Assembly: GCF_000014585.1 (NCBI RefSeq)
Contig: NC_008319.1
Span: 1,984,001 to 2,048,000 of the forward strand
DNA length: 64,000 nt
Direction: 5' to 3'
From: Synechococcus sp. CC9311
GTDB taxonomy: Bacteria; Cyanobacteriota; Cyanobacteriia; PCC-6307; Cyanobiaceae
In this document: piece by piece, positions 49,379 through 60,556 of the stretch
Numbering within the stretch: position 1 is the stretch's first letter
Layout of the letters: every line of letters starts with the position of its first letter
Position numbers and translations under genes: made by a program
Notes under the pieces: generated by a model
Seen by the model: the letters and a program-made list of their open reading frames with translations, nothing else
Databases searched by the model: none
Told to the model about the DNA's origin: nothing

Positions 49379-52300
49379 ATGACAGTGACCGCCAGTAGCG
49401 GCAGCCCAAGGGTTTCCCCTCAGCTGTACGACACCCTGCCGCTCTCCAGTGTCCGTCAGGCTGAGCAGCAGGACCGCTTTCCAGACGGTGGTGAGCTCGA
49501 CACTCTGATCACGTTTTTCCGAAGTGGGAATGATCGACTTGACGCAGCTCGCCTCTTAGCAAGCAATGCTGAATCAATCGTTGCCCGTGCCGCCAATCGA
49601 ATTTTTGTAGGCGGCACTCCCCTCTCGTTTTTGGAGGCGCCACTTAGCTCTGGAGAGGTGTCATCCAAAGACGCCACTCCATTAGCCGCTGATCAGGTTG
49701 CTTTTCAAGACTCAGTGCGCACCTTCACAGGCACTGAGTCCAGCGCTAGCAAGGGCAACTTCCTGAGCAGACTGCTCCAGGGCAACGACGATGGTGATGT
49801 ACGCATCGTTTTGCCAACTGGTTTCACAGCCATCAGTGTGGCGAAATACGGCCCAGGGAACATGCGCAAATCCGTGCGCGATCTTGGTTGGTTCCTTCGC
49901 TATGTCGGCTACGCCTTAGTAGCCGGAGACCCAAGCATTCTTGCTGTCAATACACGCGGATTAAGGGACCTACTTGAAAAGGGTTGCTCCCTGCTGGCAA
50001 CGAACGTGGCCCTCCAAGAAATGCGTGCAGCATCTGCCGCCTTATTAAGGGATCGCCCTGAGGCCCGTCGTCTCACCATCGAATGCTTTGACGTCCTGCT
50101 CAAAGAGCTTGCAGTCCCAACACCTTCGACACGTCAGAAGTTAGGCAGTTCCGTACGCCAGGGTCTTCAACTCCCTGCGATCTATGCGTTGGCTTCCGAA
50201 ACAGCTCAGCGTTTTGAAATGCGTTCAGGACTTTCCGGCGCTGAAAAAGCGGAGATTATTCGCGCTGCCTACAGGCAGGTTTTCGAACGGGACATCGCTA
50301 AGGGTTACTCGCAAACCCCTTGTGAAGTGGAAGCCAGCCAGCTCGTTCAGGGCAAATTATCCATGCGCGAATTCATTCGCGCACTGGGGAAAAGCAAGGA
50401 ATACAGGACCCAGTTTTATGGCCGCTTCGTCAACAGCAGAGTCGTAGAACTTGCTTACAGACATTTTCTTGGCCGCGGAATCAGTTCCCTCGAAGAATTT
50501 CGAAAGGCCTTCTCGATCGTTAGCAATCAAGGCCTCAATGGTCTTGTCGATGTCTTGATCAACGGTGCGGAGTACGCCCAAACCTTCGGAGAAGAGACCG
50601 TTCCTTACCTCCGTGATCTCGGCGAAGAGGCACAGGAAAGTGCTGGCTGGGGTTCAAATCGCCGCCTATTCCGATTTAGCGCTCCTTTTGAGTCTGCACC
50701 TCAATACGTCACCCTTTATGCGGCCTACCGACAGCCTTTAGGAGACCAGCACGTCTACGGAGGTGGGAATGATCCAATCGGCAATCAATACGGAGCGATT
50801 TTCCCGTCGGCTACTGCATCAGTTTCCACACGCCCAGCCCCCTTCGGATACGACACCAGGCGACTATTGGTGAGTAATGGCCTGACCCAACCGGGTCAAA
50901 TGGACAGCCCCCAGTTCCGCAGTAGCAGACCTCGCCGACTTGGGCCCACGGTTGTGCGTCTTCAACAGATCGCAACTGGGGGGAACTCGATCCCACGCCG
51001 AGCTGGACAACCCAGCATCCGTGGGACTGAGTCAAGTACGCAAGCAGTGATTAAAGCTGTTTATGTTCAGGTTCTTGGAAATACCGGTTACGCCACTGAG
51101 AGAGTTGAAAGCGCAGAAAACAGACTTGAAAACGGTGATATCAATCTGCGTGAATTCATTCGCCTAGTTGCTCGGTCGAGTCCATTCCGTCGTCGCTACT
51201 GGGAAGGCCTGTACATCACCAAGGCCATCGAAGTCATGCACCGGCGTCTGCTTGGTCGCCCCACATTTGGCCGCTGGGAAATCGATGCTCTATTCGACAC
51301 CGCTGCGCGTCAGGGTTTCTATGGCTTGGTCGATGCTCTTATCAATAGTCCAGAGTTTTCAGAATGCTTCGGTGATGACACCGTTCCGTACGAACGCTTC
51401 ATCACTCCAAAGGACCTCACCAGTCGACGTGCGCCGACATGGAAAGAGCAACTCAATCTTGAAGCCCAAATTGAGTTCAACCTAAGAACACGCCCTGAAA
51501 TCAAATCAGGAAGCAGCTTCAAGACTACTGGTGACATAACCCCAAGGAATCTTCAGTCCAAAGCAAACAGCTCGATTGATAATTGGGTTCGATCGGCACC
51601 ACTCCCCAAATCTGATTCCCGTGAATCGTCCATCGCACTCACCAAACCTGAGAGCACTACAACTAATCAAAAGCAACCCTCTTGGACTGCGAAAGTTAGT
51701 TTCAAAGGGTCGGCATCTCCAGAGGTGCCAGGTGCACGTCTGAGTCGAGCTCTTGACAGCCAGGATGTAGCAGGCTTCGCCAGCAAAATAGGTATTTCGT
51801 CCTGGATTGAGCTCAGGCCTCCATTCACTGAAGACGAATTAAAATATGCGGTCGAAGAAACTTACAGGCAACTACTGGATTTCATACCATTTGAAGGCGA
51901 GAGGCTTACTAGTGCTGAGTCGAAACTACGCAACTTAGATATTAATTTGGCGGAATTCATAGAAGCCGTCGCAATGAGCGACACATTCCAACAAAGGCTC
52001 TCTCGAATCGCCCCACTAAAAGTTGCACCTGCCGCAAGTCTGGCCCTCCTTGGAAGAACGGCTAGCCCATCTGAGGTAGCTGAATTTTTGAAGACACGAG
52101 CAGAAGAAGGTCAACGTCAGGCCATTAGCAACCTGATGAAACGTCGAAACCCTGCTGATTGCAATCGCCTTCTCCAGATCAAGCTCAGTTCTTTCTCAGG
52201 AAGAACACCCTTCAGCAATTTGAAGAAGATGAGGGGAGAGCAAATACTTGCTCCCACCGAGCTCACCACTGGCTCCCAACTTGAAGCTTTAGTTTTCCCC

Positions 52301-52948
52301 TCTAAAGAAAGCTCACGCTCCAAATTCGACTCAACGACAAGTCAACCCTTCAGCAAACAAGCATTTGCAGTTTCAATACAGGAAAGACAACAGCCTGGCC
52401 TAGCGAATGCTCTTCAGACGAAAGATGCGAGTGGCTTCTCACGTAGAGGTGGAATCTCCTCATCTATTCAACTTAAAGCTCCATTCACCGAGGAAGAACT
52501 ACAAATTGCGGTAAGCGAAACTTACAGACAACTTTTAAACAGGATACCCCTTGACAATGAGCGCTTAGACACAGCCGAATCACAATTACGCAACATGGAT
52601 ATTGACCTCTCGGGATTTGTGAAATCTATAGCTATGGGCGATGCTTTTCAAAACCGCTTATTCAGCATGTCTCCTCTCCGCGCAGCTGCGGCAGCAGGCC
52701 TTGCATTACTCGGTCGCGCCAGCACACCCGCAGAAGTCTCAGAGTTTTTAATCACCCGTGCTCGCGATGGCCAACAACAAGCAACTCTTTACTTCCTCAA
52801 TAAAAGGAAGGAAGAAGATGCAGATGAAGTTCCACAAATCAATGGAATGAACACGTCACCAGGACAGGACCAAGCCACCGTTATCCGCACGTCAATGCTT
52901 TACAGAGGGAATGCAGGGCTTAACCCACCCATGGATTCGCCCCTATAA
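49379..52948 (+). CDS. apcE: Phycobilisome core-membrane linker ApcE
   Basis: ApcE anchors the phycobilisome core to the thylakoid and is the terminal energy emitter. From the chosen ATG (MTVTASSGSPRVSPQLYDTL) it has 1189 residues. The N-terminal phycobiliprotein domain (1-240, with the PB-loop insertion) has the bilin cysteine Cys203 in LLEKGCSLLATN. Two full linker repeats follow (about 283-408 and 552-668), then two more divergent repeats (about 814-917 and 1034-1139) that resemble each other. The core shape is thus probably built by two main and two degenerate linker modules. Divergent from the methyltransferase gene. Confidence 0.96.
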   Translation: MTVTASSGSPRVSPQLYDTLPLSSVRQAEQQDRFPDGGELDTLITFFRSGNDRLDAARLLASNAESIVARAANRIFVGGTPLSFLEAPLSSGEVSSKDATPLAADQVAFQDSVRTFTGTESSASKGNFLSRLLQGNDDGDVRIVLPTGFTAISVAKYGPGNMRKSVRDLGWFLRYVGYALVAGDPSILAVNTRGLRDLLEKGCSLLATNVALQEMRAASAALLRDRPEARRLTIECFDVLLKELAVPTPSTRQKLGSSVRQGLQLPAIYALASETAQRFEMRSGLSGAEKAEIIRAAYRQVFERDIAKGYSQTPCEVEASQLVQGKLSMREFIRALGKSKEYRTQFYGRFVNSRVVELAYRHFLGRGISSLEEFRKAFSIVSNQGLNGLVDVLINGAEYAQTFGEETVPYLRDLGEEAQESAGWGSNRRLFRFSAPFESAPQYVTLYAAYRQPLGDQHVYGGGNDPIGNQYGAIFPSATASVSTRPAPFGYDTRRLLVSNGLTQPGQMDSPQFRSSRPRRLGPTVVRLQQIATGGNSIPRRAGQPSIRGTESSTQAVIKAVYVQVLGNTGYATERVESAENRLENGDINLREFIRLVARSSPFRRRYWEGLYITKAIEVMHRRLLGRPTFGRWEIDALFDTAARQGFYGLVDALINSPEFSECFGDDTVPYERFITPKDLTSRRAPTWKEQLNLEAQIEFNLRTRPEIKSGSSFKTTGDITPRNLQSKANSSIDNWVRSAPLPKSDSRESSIALTKPESTTTNQKQPSWTAKVSFKGSASPEVPGARLSRALDSQDVAGFASKIGISSWIELRPPFTEDELKYAVEETYRQLLDFIPFEGERLTSAESKLRNLDINLAEFIEAVAMSDTFQQRLSRIAPLKVAPAASLALLGRTASPSEVAEFLKTRAEEGQRQAISNLMKRRNPADCNRLLQIKLSSFSGRTPFSNLKKMRGEQILAPTELTTGSQLEALVFPSKESSRSKFDSTTSQPFSKQAFAVSIQERQQPGLANALQTKDASGFSRRGGISSSIQLKAPFTEEELQIAVSETYRQLLNRIPLDNERLDTAESQLRNMDIDLSGFVKSIAMGDAFQNRLFSMSPLRAAAAAGLALLGRASTPAEVSEFLITRARDGQQQATLYFLNKRKEEDADEVPQINGMNTSPGQDQATVIRTSMLYRGNAGLNPPMDSPL

Positions 52949-53539
52949 GCTTCATTCAATGATCCAAGACCTAGCCATACAACAGCCCGCCCATTAACAA
53001 CCATTGGGTACATTGATCAATTAGACCAAAGCAAGGAATACTTACTCCTCGCAAAATAAATGCATATTATGCCTGCAAACGCAAAACAAGCAGACAAATA
53101 AACCTTAACCCTTGAAAGAAGGTACTCAAAAATCAACACCCCAGCTCTCCAAAACGGAAGACAAAAGGGCTTGAAACACTCGAAGCAACCTTTTGCATTT
53201 CGTGTTTGTGAATTCAGGAGTATCGCCCATAAACTTCTTAATACAAGGAGGCATGCAACCAATTCGGCAGCAATGAAGATCTGTTACCGACTCAGAGGCG
53301 ATTCTTGCTGTTGAAGGAGAATGAAGGGGCGAAAGTTGGATACGGCTGCTGCCACTTCCAATTTCTTCGAGAAAGGTCAACAGATACAACATCTGCACCC
53401 TTTTCGGCCTGGATTACCCGTCCAACCCCCAAGCAGCCCTTAAGCTGCTTACTGATCTCTTAGAGATCACCATATTCACCCCACATTCACCGGCATATCG
53501 GCCTCCTTCGGGCGGCCGCTTGTTTCGAGGTAGAACTGC
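52949..53539. other. apcE-apcA intergenic and apcA leader
   Basis: A 591-base region holding the apcA promoter and a structured 5' leader. I see no supported gene; minus-strand frames at 53017-53262 and 53126-53398 look like chance. The last 110 bases hold three hairpins (listed). Confidence 0.5.
53431..53518 (+). promoter_or_regulatory. Three hairpins in the apcA 5' leader
   Basis: AAGCAGC/GCTGCTT (53431-53450), TGATCTC/GAGATCA (53453-53469) and CGGCC/GGCCG (53499-53518) stand in series, ending 21 bases before the apcA ATG. Such structure is typical of stable mRNA leaders of highly expressed antenna genes; a control role is possible but inferred. Confidence 0.5.
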
Positions 53540-54025
53540 ATGAGCATCGTCTCCAACTCGATCATCAACGCGGACGCCGAAGCCCGCTATCTCAATCCTG
53601 GCGAATTGGACCAGATCAAGTCCTTTGTCAGTGGCGGACAACGCCGTTTGCGTGTCGCTCAGGTTCTCAGCGAGAGCCGTGAGCGCATCGTCAAAACAGC
53701 AGGTGGTCAGCTGTTCCAGAAACGTCCCGATGTCATTTCCCCTGGTGGCAATGCCTACGGCCAAGAGATGACCGCAACCTGCTTGCGTGACATGGATTAC
53801 TACCTCCGTCTTGTCACTTACGGCGTCGTTGCTGGCGATGTCACACCGATCGAAGAGATTGGCGTGATTGGTGCCCGTGAGCTTTATCGCTCTCTTGGCA
53901 CACCTCTTGAAGCCATGGCTGAGTCCGTGCGCGAAATGAAATCAGTTGCCATGAGTATCCTCACGGGCTCAGATGCCGAAGAGGCTGGCTTCTATTTCGA
54001 TTACGTGATCGGCGCTCTCGCCTGA
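53540..54025 (+). CDS. apcA: Allophycocyanin alpha subunit
   Basis: The 161-residue globin-like bilin protein of the phycobilisome core. The phycocyanobilin cysteine is Cys81 in [20 protein letters not shown]. The ending [15 protein letters not shown] is typical. It heads apcA-apcB-apcC with GAGG upstream of the ATG. Confidence 0.97.
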   Translation: MSIVSNSIINADAEARYLNPGELDQIKSFVSGGQRRLRVAQVLSESRERIVKTAGGQLFQKRPDVISPGGNAYGQEMTATCLRDMDYYLRLVTYGVVAGDVTPIEEIGVIGARELYRSLGTPLEAMAESVREMKSVAMSILTGSDAEEAGFYFDYVIGALA

Positions 54026-54067
54026 ATCATCGGAATCACCAATCTTCCACGCCACTTCATCTGATCC

Positions 54068-54556
54068 ATGCAAGACGCGATCACCAACGTTATTAACAAG
54101 TCCGACGTTCAAGGCTTGTATTTGGACACCACGTCCATGACCAGCCTCGAGCAGTATTTCACCAGTGGTGAACTGAGAGTTAAAGCTGCAGCAACGATCA
54201 GTGCCAATGCTTCTTCAATCATCAAAGAAGCTGTAGCCAAATCCCTGCTGTACTCAGACATCACACGTCCAGGCGGCAATATGTACACCACGCGTCGCTA
54301 TGCAGCTTGCATACGCGACCTTGATTACTACTTGCGCTATTCCACCTACGCGATGCTCGCTGGTGACACCTCCATCCTTGATGAGCGTGTTCTGAACGGT
54401 CTCAAAGAGACCTACAACTCCTTGGGAGTTCCGATCGGCGCAACCGTCCAGGCCATCCAAGCCATGAAAGAAGTCACCGCTTCCCTGGTCGGCCCTGATG
54501 CCGGCAAAGAGATGGGTGTCTACTTCGACTACATCTGTTCTGGTCTGGGCAACTGA
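54068..54556 (+). CDS. apcB: Allophycocyanin beta subunit
   Basis: The 162-residue partner of ApcA. The bilin cysteine is Cys81 in [15 protein letters not shown] and the methylated asparagine site is Asn71 in RPGGNMYTT. It is 42 bases after apcA, and its stop overlaps the apcC start by one base (TGATG). Confidence 0.97.
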   Translation: MQDAITNVINKSDVQGLYLDTTSMTSLEQYFTSGELRVKAAATISANASSIIKEAVAKSLLYSDITRPGGNMYTTRRYAACIRDLDYYLRYSTYAMLAGDTSILDERVLNGLKETYNSLGVPIGATVQAIQAMKEVTASLVGPDAGKEMGVYFDYICSGLGN

Positions 54557-54756
54557 TGCGTCTCTTCAAGGTCACAGCCTGCATCCCCTCTCCTGAGAAG
54601 GTCCGTTCGCAGCGAGAGTTGCAGAACACTTTTTTCACCAAGTGGGTTCCCTACGAGAGCTGGTTCGCTGAACAACAGCGAATCCAGAAGCAAGGTGGCC
54701 GCATCATCAAAGTTGAACTTTGTACAGGTGGCCTTCAGGTCAACGTTGGGAATTAA
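54556..54756 (+). CDS. apcC: Phycobilisome core linker ApcC (LC 7.8)
   Basis: A 66-residue CpcD-like linker that caps the ends of core cylinders. [19 protein letters not shown] and the TKWVPYESWFAEQQRIQKQGG block fit the family. It ends shortly before the operon terminator. Confidence 0.95.
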   Translation: MRLFKVTACIPSPEKVRSQRELQNTFFTKWVPYESWFAEQQRIQKQGGRIIKVELCTGGLQVNVGN

Positions 54757-54785
54757 TCACCAACTCGTTTCAATGCATCACACCC

Positions 54786-54808
54786 ACCCGGCCTAGGTCG
54801 GGTTTTTT
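54786..54808 (+). terminator. Intrinsic terminator of apcABC
   Basis: ACCCG (54786-54790) and CGGGT (54799-54803), with further weak pairing inside, followed by a T run. It lies 30 bases after the apcC stop. Confidence 0.85.
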
Positions 54809-54877
54809 GTTGTTTTGGCTTGGCAAAACGTTCAGAGGACGGCTCAATAGAAGCCGGACTCTTCATCTCTAGATCTC

Positions 54878-56122
54878 TTGAGCGACACCAGCGTGACCTC
54901 CAGAAAGAGCCGACCCAAGCGGAAGGGGGGTCTTAAAAGCCCTAAGGATTCAGCATCCACTCCGCATGGATTCTGGCAACGTTTGTTACCTCTCAATTGG
55001 TCTCTTTGGCCAACAGAAGCGAGGCTCCTGCTCAGTCTCACTGCCATCTGGTGTGTTGCTGGATTATTGGTATTGGCATCTGCAAGCTGGTGGGTTGCCG
55101 CTCGCGAACAGGGAGAAGGGGCTTACTACCTCAAACGCCAATTGGTCTGGATGGTGGCTAGCTGGAGCCTGATGACGTTCGTTGCATCTACAACACTGAA
55201 ACGTTGGCTCAAAATCGCCGGCCCTGGTCTCTGGATCGGCTGTCTGATGGTGGCTGCCACCTTGGTGATGGGCACCACCGTGAATGGAGCAAGTCGGTGG
55301 CTCGTGATTGGTCCCATCCAGATCCAACCATCAGAGTTGGTCAAACCATTTGTGGTTCTTCAAGCTGCCAACCTCTTCGCCCATTGGAAACGGAACGCAC
55401 TCGATCAAAAACTGCTCTGGCTAGCAAGCTTCGCCATCCTCGTTCTACTGATCCTCAAACAGCCGAATCTCAGTACCGCGGCTCTGATCGGTCTGTTGAT
55501 CTGGTTGATGGCATTTTCTGCAGGGCTTCCCTTGCTTCAACTGTTTGGAACCGCACTAGCTGGAGGCATGCTCGGAATCAGCAGCATCCTGATTAATGAA
55601 TACCAACGCATCAGAGTGATCTCGTTTCTGAATCCTTGGAACGATCCCCAGGGTGATGGATATCAACTCATTCAAAGCCTGCTCGCGATTGGATCAGGTG
55701 GGATTTTTGGCCAGGGATTCGGCCTATCAACCCAGAAACTGCAATATCTGCCCATTCAAAGCACAGATTTCATCTTCGCTGTCTATGCCGAAGAGTTTGG
55801 TTTCGTGGGGTCTGTGATGTTGCTTGTGTTTTTGATGCTGATGGGCTTCTTAGGGCTTCGTGTTGCTTTGCGCTGCCGAAGCAACCAGGCAAGACTTACA
55901 GCCATTGGCTGTTCAACCCTTCTCGTGGGGCAGTCATTGATGAATATTGCAGTGGCCTCCGGAGCCATGCCCACAACAGGCCTTCCCCTACCTCTGGTCA
56001 GCTACGGAGGCAATTCATTGCTCTCCAGCATGGTGATTATTGGCTTATTAATCCGATGCTCACTCGAATCCACTGGCTTAATCGGTAGTCGCAGCCTTCG
56101 CGAGCAACAGCGTCATGGATAA
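54878..56122 (+). CDS. ftsW: Cell-division protein FtsW (SEDS glycosyltransferase)
   Basis: A 414-residue SEDS protein that polymerises peptidoglycan strands at the division site. After a basic N-terminus it has about ten helices, with GASRWLVIGPIQIQPSELVKP near residue 135, FLNPWNDPQGDGYQLIQSLLAIGSGG near 250 (key Asp) and GLPLPLVSYGGNSLLSSM near 375. The start is TTG. It follows the apcABC terminator. Confidence 0.93.
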   Translation: MSDTSVTSRKSRPKRKGGLKSPKDSASTPHGFWQRLLPLNWSLWPTEARLLLSLTAIWCVAGLLVLASASWWVAAREQGEGAYYLKRQLVWMVASWSLMTFVASTTLKRWLKIAGPGLWIGCLMVAATLVMGTTVNGASRWLVIGPIQIQPSELVKPFVVLQAANLFAHWKRNALDQKLLWLASFAILVLLILKQPNLSTAALIGLLIWLMAFSAGLPLLQLFGTALAGGMLGISSILINEYQRIRVISFLNPWNDPQGDGYQLIQSLLAIGSGGIFGQGFGLSTQKLQYLPIQSTDFIFAVYAEEFGFVGSVMLLVFLMLMGFLGLRVALRCRSNQARLTAIGCSTLLVGQSLMNIAVASGAMPTTGLPLPLVSYGGNSLLSSMVIIGLLIRCSLESTGLIGSRSLREQQRHG

Positions 56123-56250
56123 GGTGATCTTGAATTGATCCCGGTCGCACCGGTACAACCATTTCCTCATTCGAGCTGGCACTGTCCGACCTTGCCCGCA
56201 GCAGCGAGCAACTGCTCAACCATGCGCTGCAGCAGCCTGGTCCAATCACG

Positions 56251-56880
56251 GTGGCTCTTGTCTTTGCCGGAGGAGCTTTAACCAGCCTGGGCCCCTGTTC
56301 CCTGTCTTTGCTACCTGTCACGCTCGCGTACCTAGCCGGCTTCGATAGCAAGCAAAAGCCTTGGCAACGCAGTCTTTCGTTTTGTGCTGGCATCGTGGGA
56401 GCCCTGGTTGTGCTGGGCAGCCTGAGTGGATTGCTGGGCCGCATCTACGGTCAAATCCCTGGTTTGGTACCAACCCTTGTTGCAGTCCTAGCAATGGTGA
56501 TGGGGCTCAATCTTCTGGGCGTGGTTCGAATCCCCCTTCCCGCAGGACCCGACCCGATGCGTTGGACCAGCAAGGTGCCCGCTCCGCTAGCCCCGGTTGC
56601 AGCCGGATTGGCGTTTGGGCTCGCTGCTTCACCCTGCACAACTCCGGTACTGGCTGTGCTACTTGGCTGGATTGCCAGCACGGGACGTCCCCTCCTTGGA
56701 GTGCTGATGCTCACAAGCTTCGGGATTGGTCAAGTGCTACCTCTCCTCCTTGCGGGCAACTTGGCAGCCTCACTCCCACGGTTGCTGGCGTTACGGCCCA
56801 TCGGCCGGTGGGTTCCTCCAATCAGTGGGGTGGTCCTGCTTGCCACAGGCACGCTCACGTTGTTAGCAAGATTGACCTGA
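56251..56880 (+). CDS. ccdA: Cytochrome c biogenesis protein CcdA
   Basis: CcdA moves reducing power across the membrane to the haem-attachment machinery. The 209-residue frame has six helices, with the first cysteine in [21 protein letters not shown] and the second in [17 protein letters not shown]. The listed start is GTG; the same frame is open for about 37 further codons upstream without an ATG, so the protein may be longer. ccs1 begins four bases after its stop. Confidence 0.9.
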   Translation: MALVFAGGALTSLGPCSLSLLPVTLAYLAGFDSKQKPWQRSLSFCAGIVGALVVLGSLSGLLGRIYGQIPGLVPTLVAVLAMVMGLNLLGVVRIPLPAGPDPMRWTSKVPAPLAPVAAGLAFGLAASPCTTPVLAVLLGWIASTGRPLLGVLMLTSFGIGQVLPLLLAGNLAASLPRLLALRPIGRWVPPISGVVLLATGTLTLLARLT

Positions 56881-56884
56881 TCCG

Positions 56885-58192
56885 ATGCCTGCACTGCGCC
56901 GACTCTTCGCCCTGCTCTCGGATCTTCGATTAGCAATTCTGCTCCTTCTGCTGATTGCGGGAGCAAGCGCCCTTGGGACCATTCTTCCGCAGAACGAAGC
57001 GCCTGATTTGTATCTCGAGCGTTTTAATGCAGACCCATGGCTCGGAATGATCAATGGCGAACAGATGTTGCAACTGCAGTTGGACAGCATCTATTCGAGC
57101 GTGTGGTTTTTAAGCCTTTTAGCTTGGCTGGGATTGGCCTTGATCTTGTGCAGCTGGCGTCGTCAATGGCCAGCACTGCTCGCCACTACGCGCTGGATTG
57201 ACTACCGCCAACCCAGGCAACTGAGCAAGTTAGCGTTGGCCGAATCCATTCTCTGTTCCAACGGTGAGTCGGCCTTAGACACACTGAGCGAGGAACTTCA
57301 AAAGCAAGGCTGGCAGGTCCAGAGGAATGAGGATCGCCTGGCGGCGCGGCGCGGCGTGATTGGCAAGGTTGGACCCTTATTGGTTCACACCGGCTTGGTG
57401 CTGCTGCTAATCGGGGCTGCATGGGGAGCACTTTCAGGAAACCGCTTGGAACGCTTCCTTGCGCCCGGCCGAGCTCTCGACCTACTTGATCCATCTGGCA
57501 ACAACCGGCTTTCGCTCACCCTCGAGCGCTTCGCGATTGAGCGTGATCCAGCGGGACGCACCGAACAATTCCGATCAACGCTGAGGCTCGATCCACCAGG
57601 AGGGCCTTCAGAGCAGCGCATGATCAGCGTGAATCATCCGCTCCGCTATCGAGGGATGACTGTTTATCAAGCGGATTGGTCGCTAGCTGCGATCACCGTG
57701 CAGATCGGCAAGAGTCCTGAACTGCAATTACCCCTCCGTAGTTTTCCCGAACTCGGTGAACAAATTTGGGGTCTGGTGCTTCCCACACGGCCGGATGGAT
57801 CCGAACCTGTGCTGATGAGCACAAGCAGTGAACAAGGCCCTGTTCAGGTGTTCGATGCAGACGGATCTCTGCTCGGCAACCTCCGACCTGGCGGAGCATC
57901 CACTGAAATCAAAGGACTTCCCCTGAGGGTGGCAAACATCATGCCTGCAAGCGGGCTGCTCCTTAAGCGTGACCCAGGTGTCCCTCTCGTTTATGCAGGT
58001 TTCGCGATCACATTGCTTGGCGGAGGCCTCAGCTTGATCGCAACCCGACAGCTATGGGCCGTGCTCGACCCAGCACCATTTCAGCCATCCAACAGAAAGC
58101 TGCACATTGGCGGACTTTGCAATCGAAATCTCGCTGGCTTAGCTGCCGAATTGCCAAGACTGATCAGCAGGGTTGACGAGTCCCGTGACTGA
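56885..58192 (+). CDS. ccs1: Cytochrome c biogenesis protein Ccs1 (ResB)
   Basis: Ccs1 works with CcsA in System II to attach haem to c-type cytochromes on the lumen side. The 435-residue protein has four helices (about 12-32, 70-92, 160-180, and near 370) and a large lumenal domain. The openings [22 protein letters not shown] and [19 protein letters not shown] are family marks, as is the late [15 protein letters not shown] with the conserved region. Operon with ccdA; CcsA is not in the window. The end overlaps queF (convergent) by 29 bases. Confidence 0.9.
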   Translation: MPALRRLFALLSDLRLAILLLLLIAGASALGTILPQNEAPDLYLERFNADPWLGMINGEQMLQLQLDSIYSSVWFLSLLAWLGLALILCSWRRQWPALLATTRWIDYRQPRQLSKLALAESILCSNGESALDTLSEELQKQGWQVQRNEDRLAARRGVIGKVGPLLVHTGLVLLLIGAAWGALSGNRLERFLAPGRALDLLDPSGNNRLSLTLERFAIERDPAGRTEQFRSTLRLDPPGGPSEQRMISVNHPLRYRGMTVYQADWSLAAITVQIGKSPELQLPLRSFPELGEQIWGLVLPTRPDGSEPVLMSTSSEQGPVQVFDADGSLLGNLRPGGASTEIKGLPLRVANIMPASGLLLKRDPGVPLVYAGFAITLLGGGLSLIATRQLWAVLDPAPFQPSNRKLHIGGLCNRNLAGLAAELPRLISRVDESRD

Positions 58193-58574
58193 CTCTCACA
58201 ACCGTATGAACGTTGCCACGAGGGTTGAAATCAGCTTCGAGCTGCATCCAAACAGGAGCACAGGCCGCCACTAAATCATCAAGAATTTTGTTCGCCACCT
58301 CTTCATGGGAGATCGAAGTGTTGCGAAAGTGATTGATGTACAACTTGATCGCTTTCAGCTCGACCACTCGAGGTCCAGGCTGATAAATCAAGTGCAATAC
58401 CGCGAAATCCGGATAACCAGAGAAGGGGCAGAGGCAAGTGAATTCCGGCAATTCGATTGACACCTCATAGGGGCGCCCGGGCCTTGGGTTGTCGAAACAG
58501 ATCAACTCCGCATCTGCGATAGCTCTTTCGCCATACAGAGGAGTTTTGGTGAGCTCAGTGGCGGGATTGCTCAT
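58164..58574 (-). CDS. queF: NADPH-dependent preQ0 reductase QueF
   Basis: QueF reduces 7-cyano-7-deazaguanine (preQ0) to preQ1 for queuosine in tRNA. The 136-residue unimodular form shows the catalytic cysteine in [16 protein letters not shown] with the Asp that follows, and the NADPH motif [14 protein letters not shown]. It converges with ccs1. No riboswitch was seen upstream. Confidence 0.95.
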   Translation of the reverse strand: MSNPATELTKTPLYGERAIADAELICFDNPRPGRPYEVSIELPEFTCLCPFSGYPDFAVLHLIYQPGPRVVELKAIKLYINHFRNTSISHEEVANKILDDLVAACAPVWMQLEADFNPRGNVHTVVRVSHGTRQPC

Positions 58575-58658
58575 TGAACGAATACGGAAAACTCCAGCGA
58601 CTGACCCTAAAGCCAGCCCTCCACAACTGTTGAGTGGAGCTCAGCGCTGCTTGATTTG

Positions 58659-58672
58659 GTATCAACACGTAC
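58659..58672 (+). promoter_or_regulatory. NtcA-like site upstream of the glnB operon
   Basis: GTATCAACACGTAC matches GTA-N8-TAC exactly. A -10-like CCTAATAG lies about 22-24 bases downstream, the spacing of NtcA-activated promoters. It would drive the 75-codon gene and glnB. NtcA control of glnB is known in cyanobacteria; here it is inferred from sequence. Confidence 0.65.
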
Positions 58673-58724
58673 AACTCATAGACCGGAATTCAGGCCTAAT
58701 AGGGGTGTGTTGGACTTGCTTTCA

Positions 58725-60129
<1,405 letters not shown>

Positions 60130-60227
60130 TTCGACATAAAAGCACCGTGAAACCGAAACAAATACCGGAGTTCCACCCGGAGTTCCGCAGACTTCCCTGA
60201 AGATCTTCGCAAGCCGCACGCAAGTCC

Positions 60228-60491
60228 GTGTCAGCCAACAACATCTTCAACATCAAAAGCGGACGCCGCCAGTCCCTTCGGGCCAAAATTTGTCGCAAGT
60301 CCAGCGAGGCGTCGAACCGCGTACTTGAGCTATTGGCCCCTGGATCTTTTGTAACACTCGACAATCACCCCCAAGACCTCCCACCCTTTCAAGTCATTGA
60401 ATGTCGTGGCGGCCTCTGCTGGGTGCGTCAGCAAGCCTGGGGACAGAACGTTCAGTGGGAAGTTGAGCATCGCCGCCTCACATCGGCTTAG
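60228..60491 (+). CDS. Small conserved hypothetical protein
   Basis: An 87-codon frame from GTG. The second half (LLAPGSFVTLDNHPQDLPPF, CRGGLCWVRQQAWGQNVQWEV) is SH3-like and looks conserved; the basic first half may be untranslated, so the real start is probably later. No family is known. It precedes purB by 65 bases on the same strand and is divergent from tlyA. Confidence 0.55.
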   Translation: MSANNIFNIKSGRRQSLRAKICRKSSEASNRVLELLAPGSFVTLDNHPQDLPPFQVIECRGGLCWVRQQAWGQNVQWEVEHRRLTSA

Positions 60492-60556
60492 AGCTAATTG
60501 CAATGTTCAAGCCTTCAGCGCCATACATTGGTTGAGTTGTCGCCACGCGCTGGCCC

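Noticed and set aside
53017-53398. Two minus-strand frames (81 and 90 codons) upstream of apcA
   Set aside because: They overlap each other in different frames, have odd composition, and lie in the expected apcA promoter and leader region.
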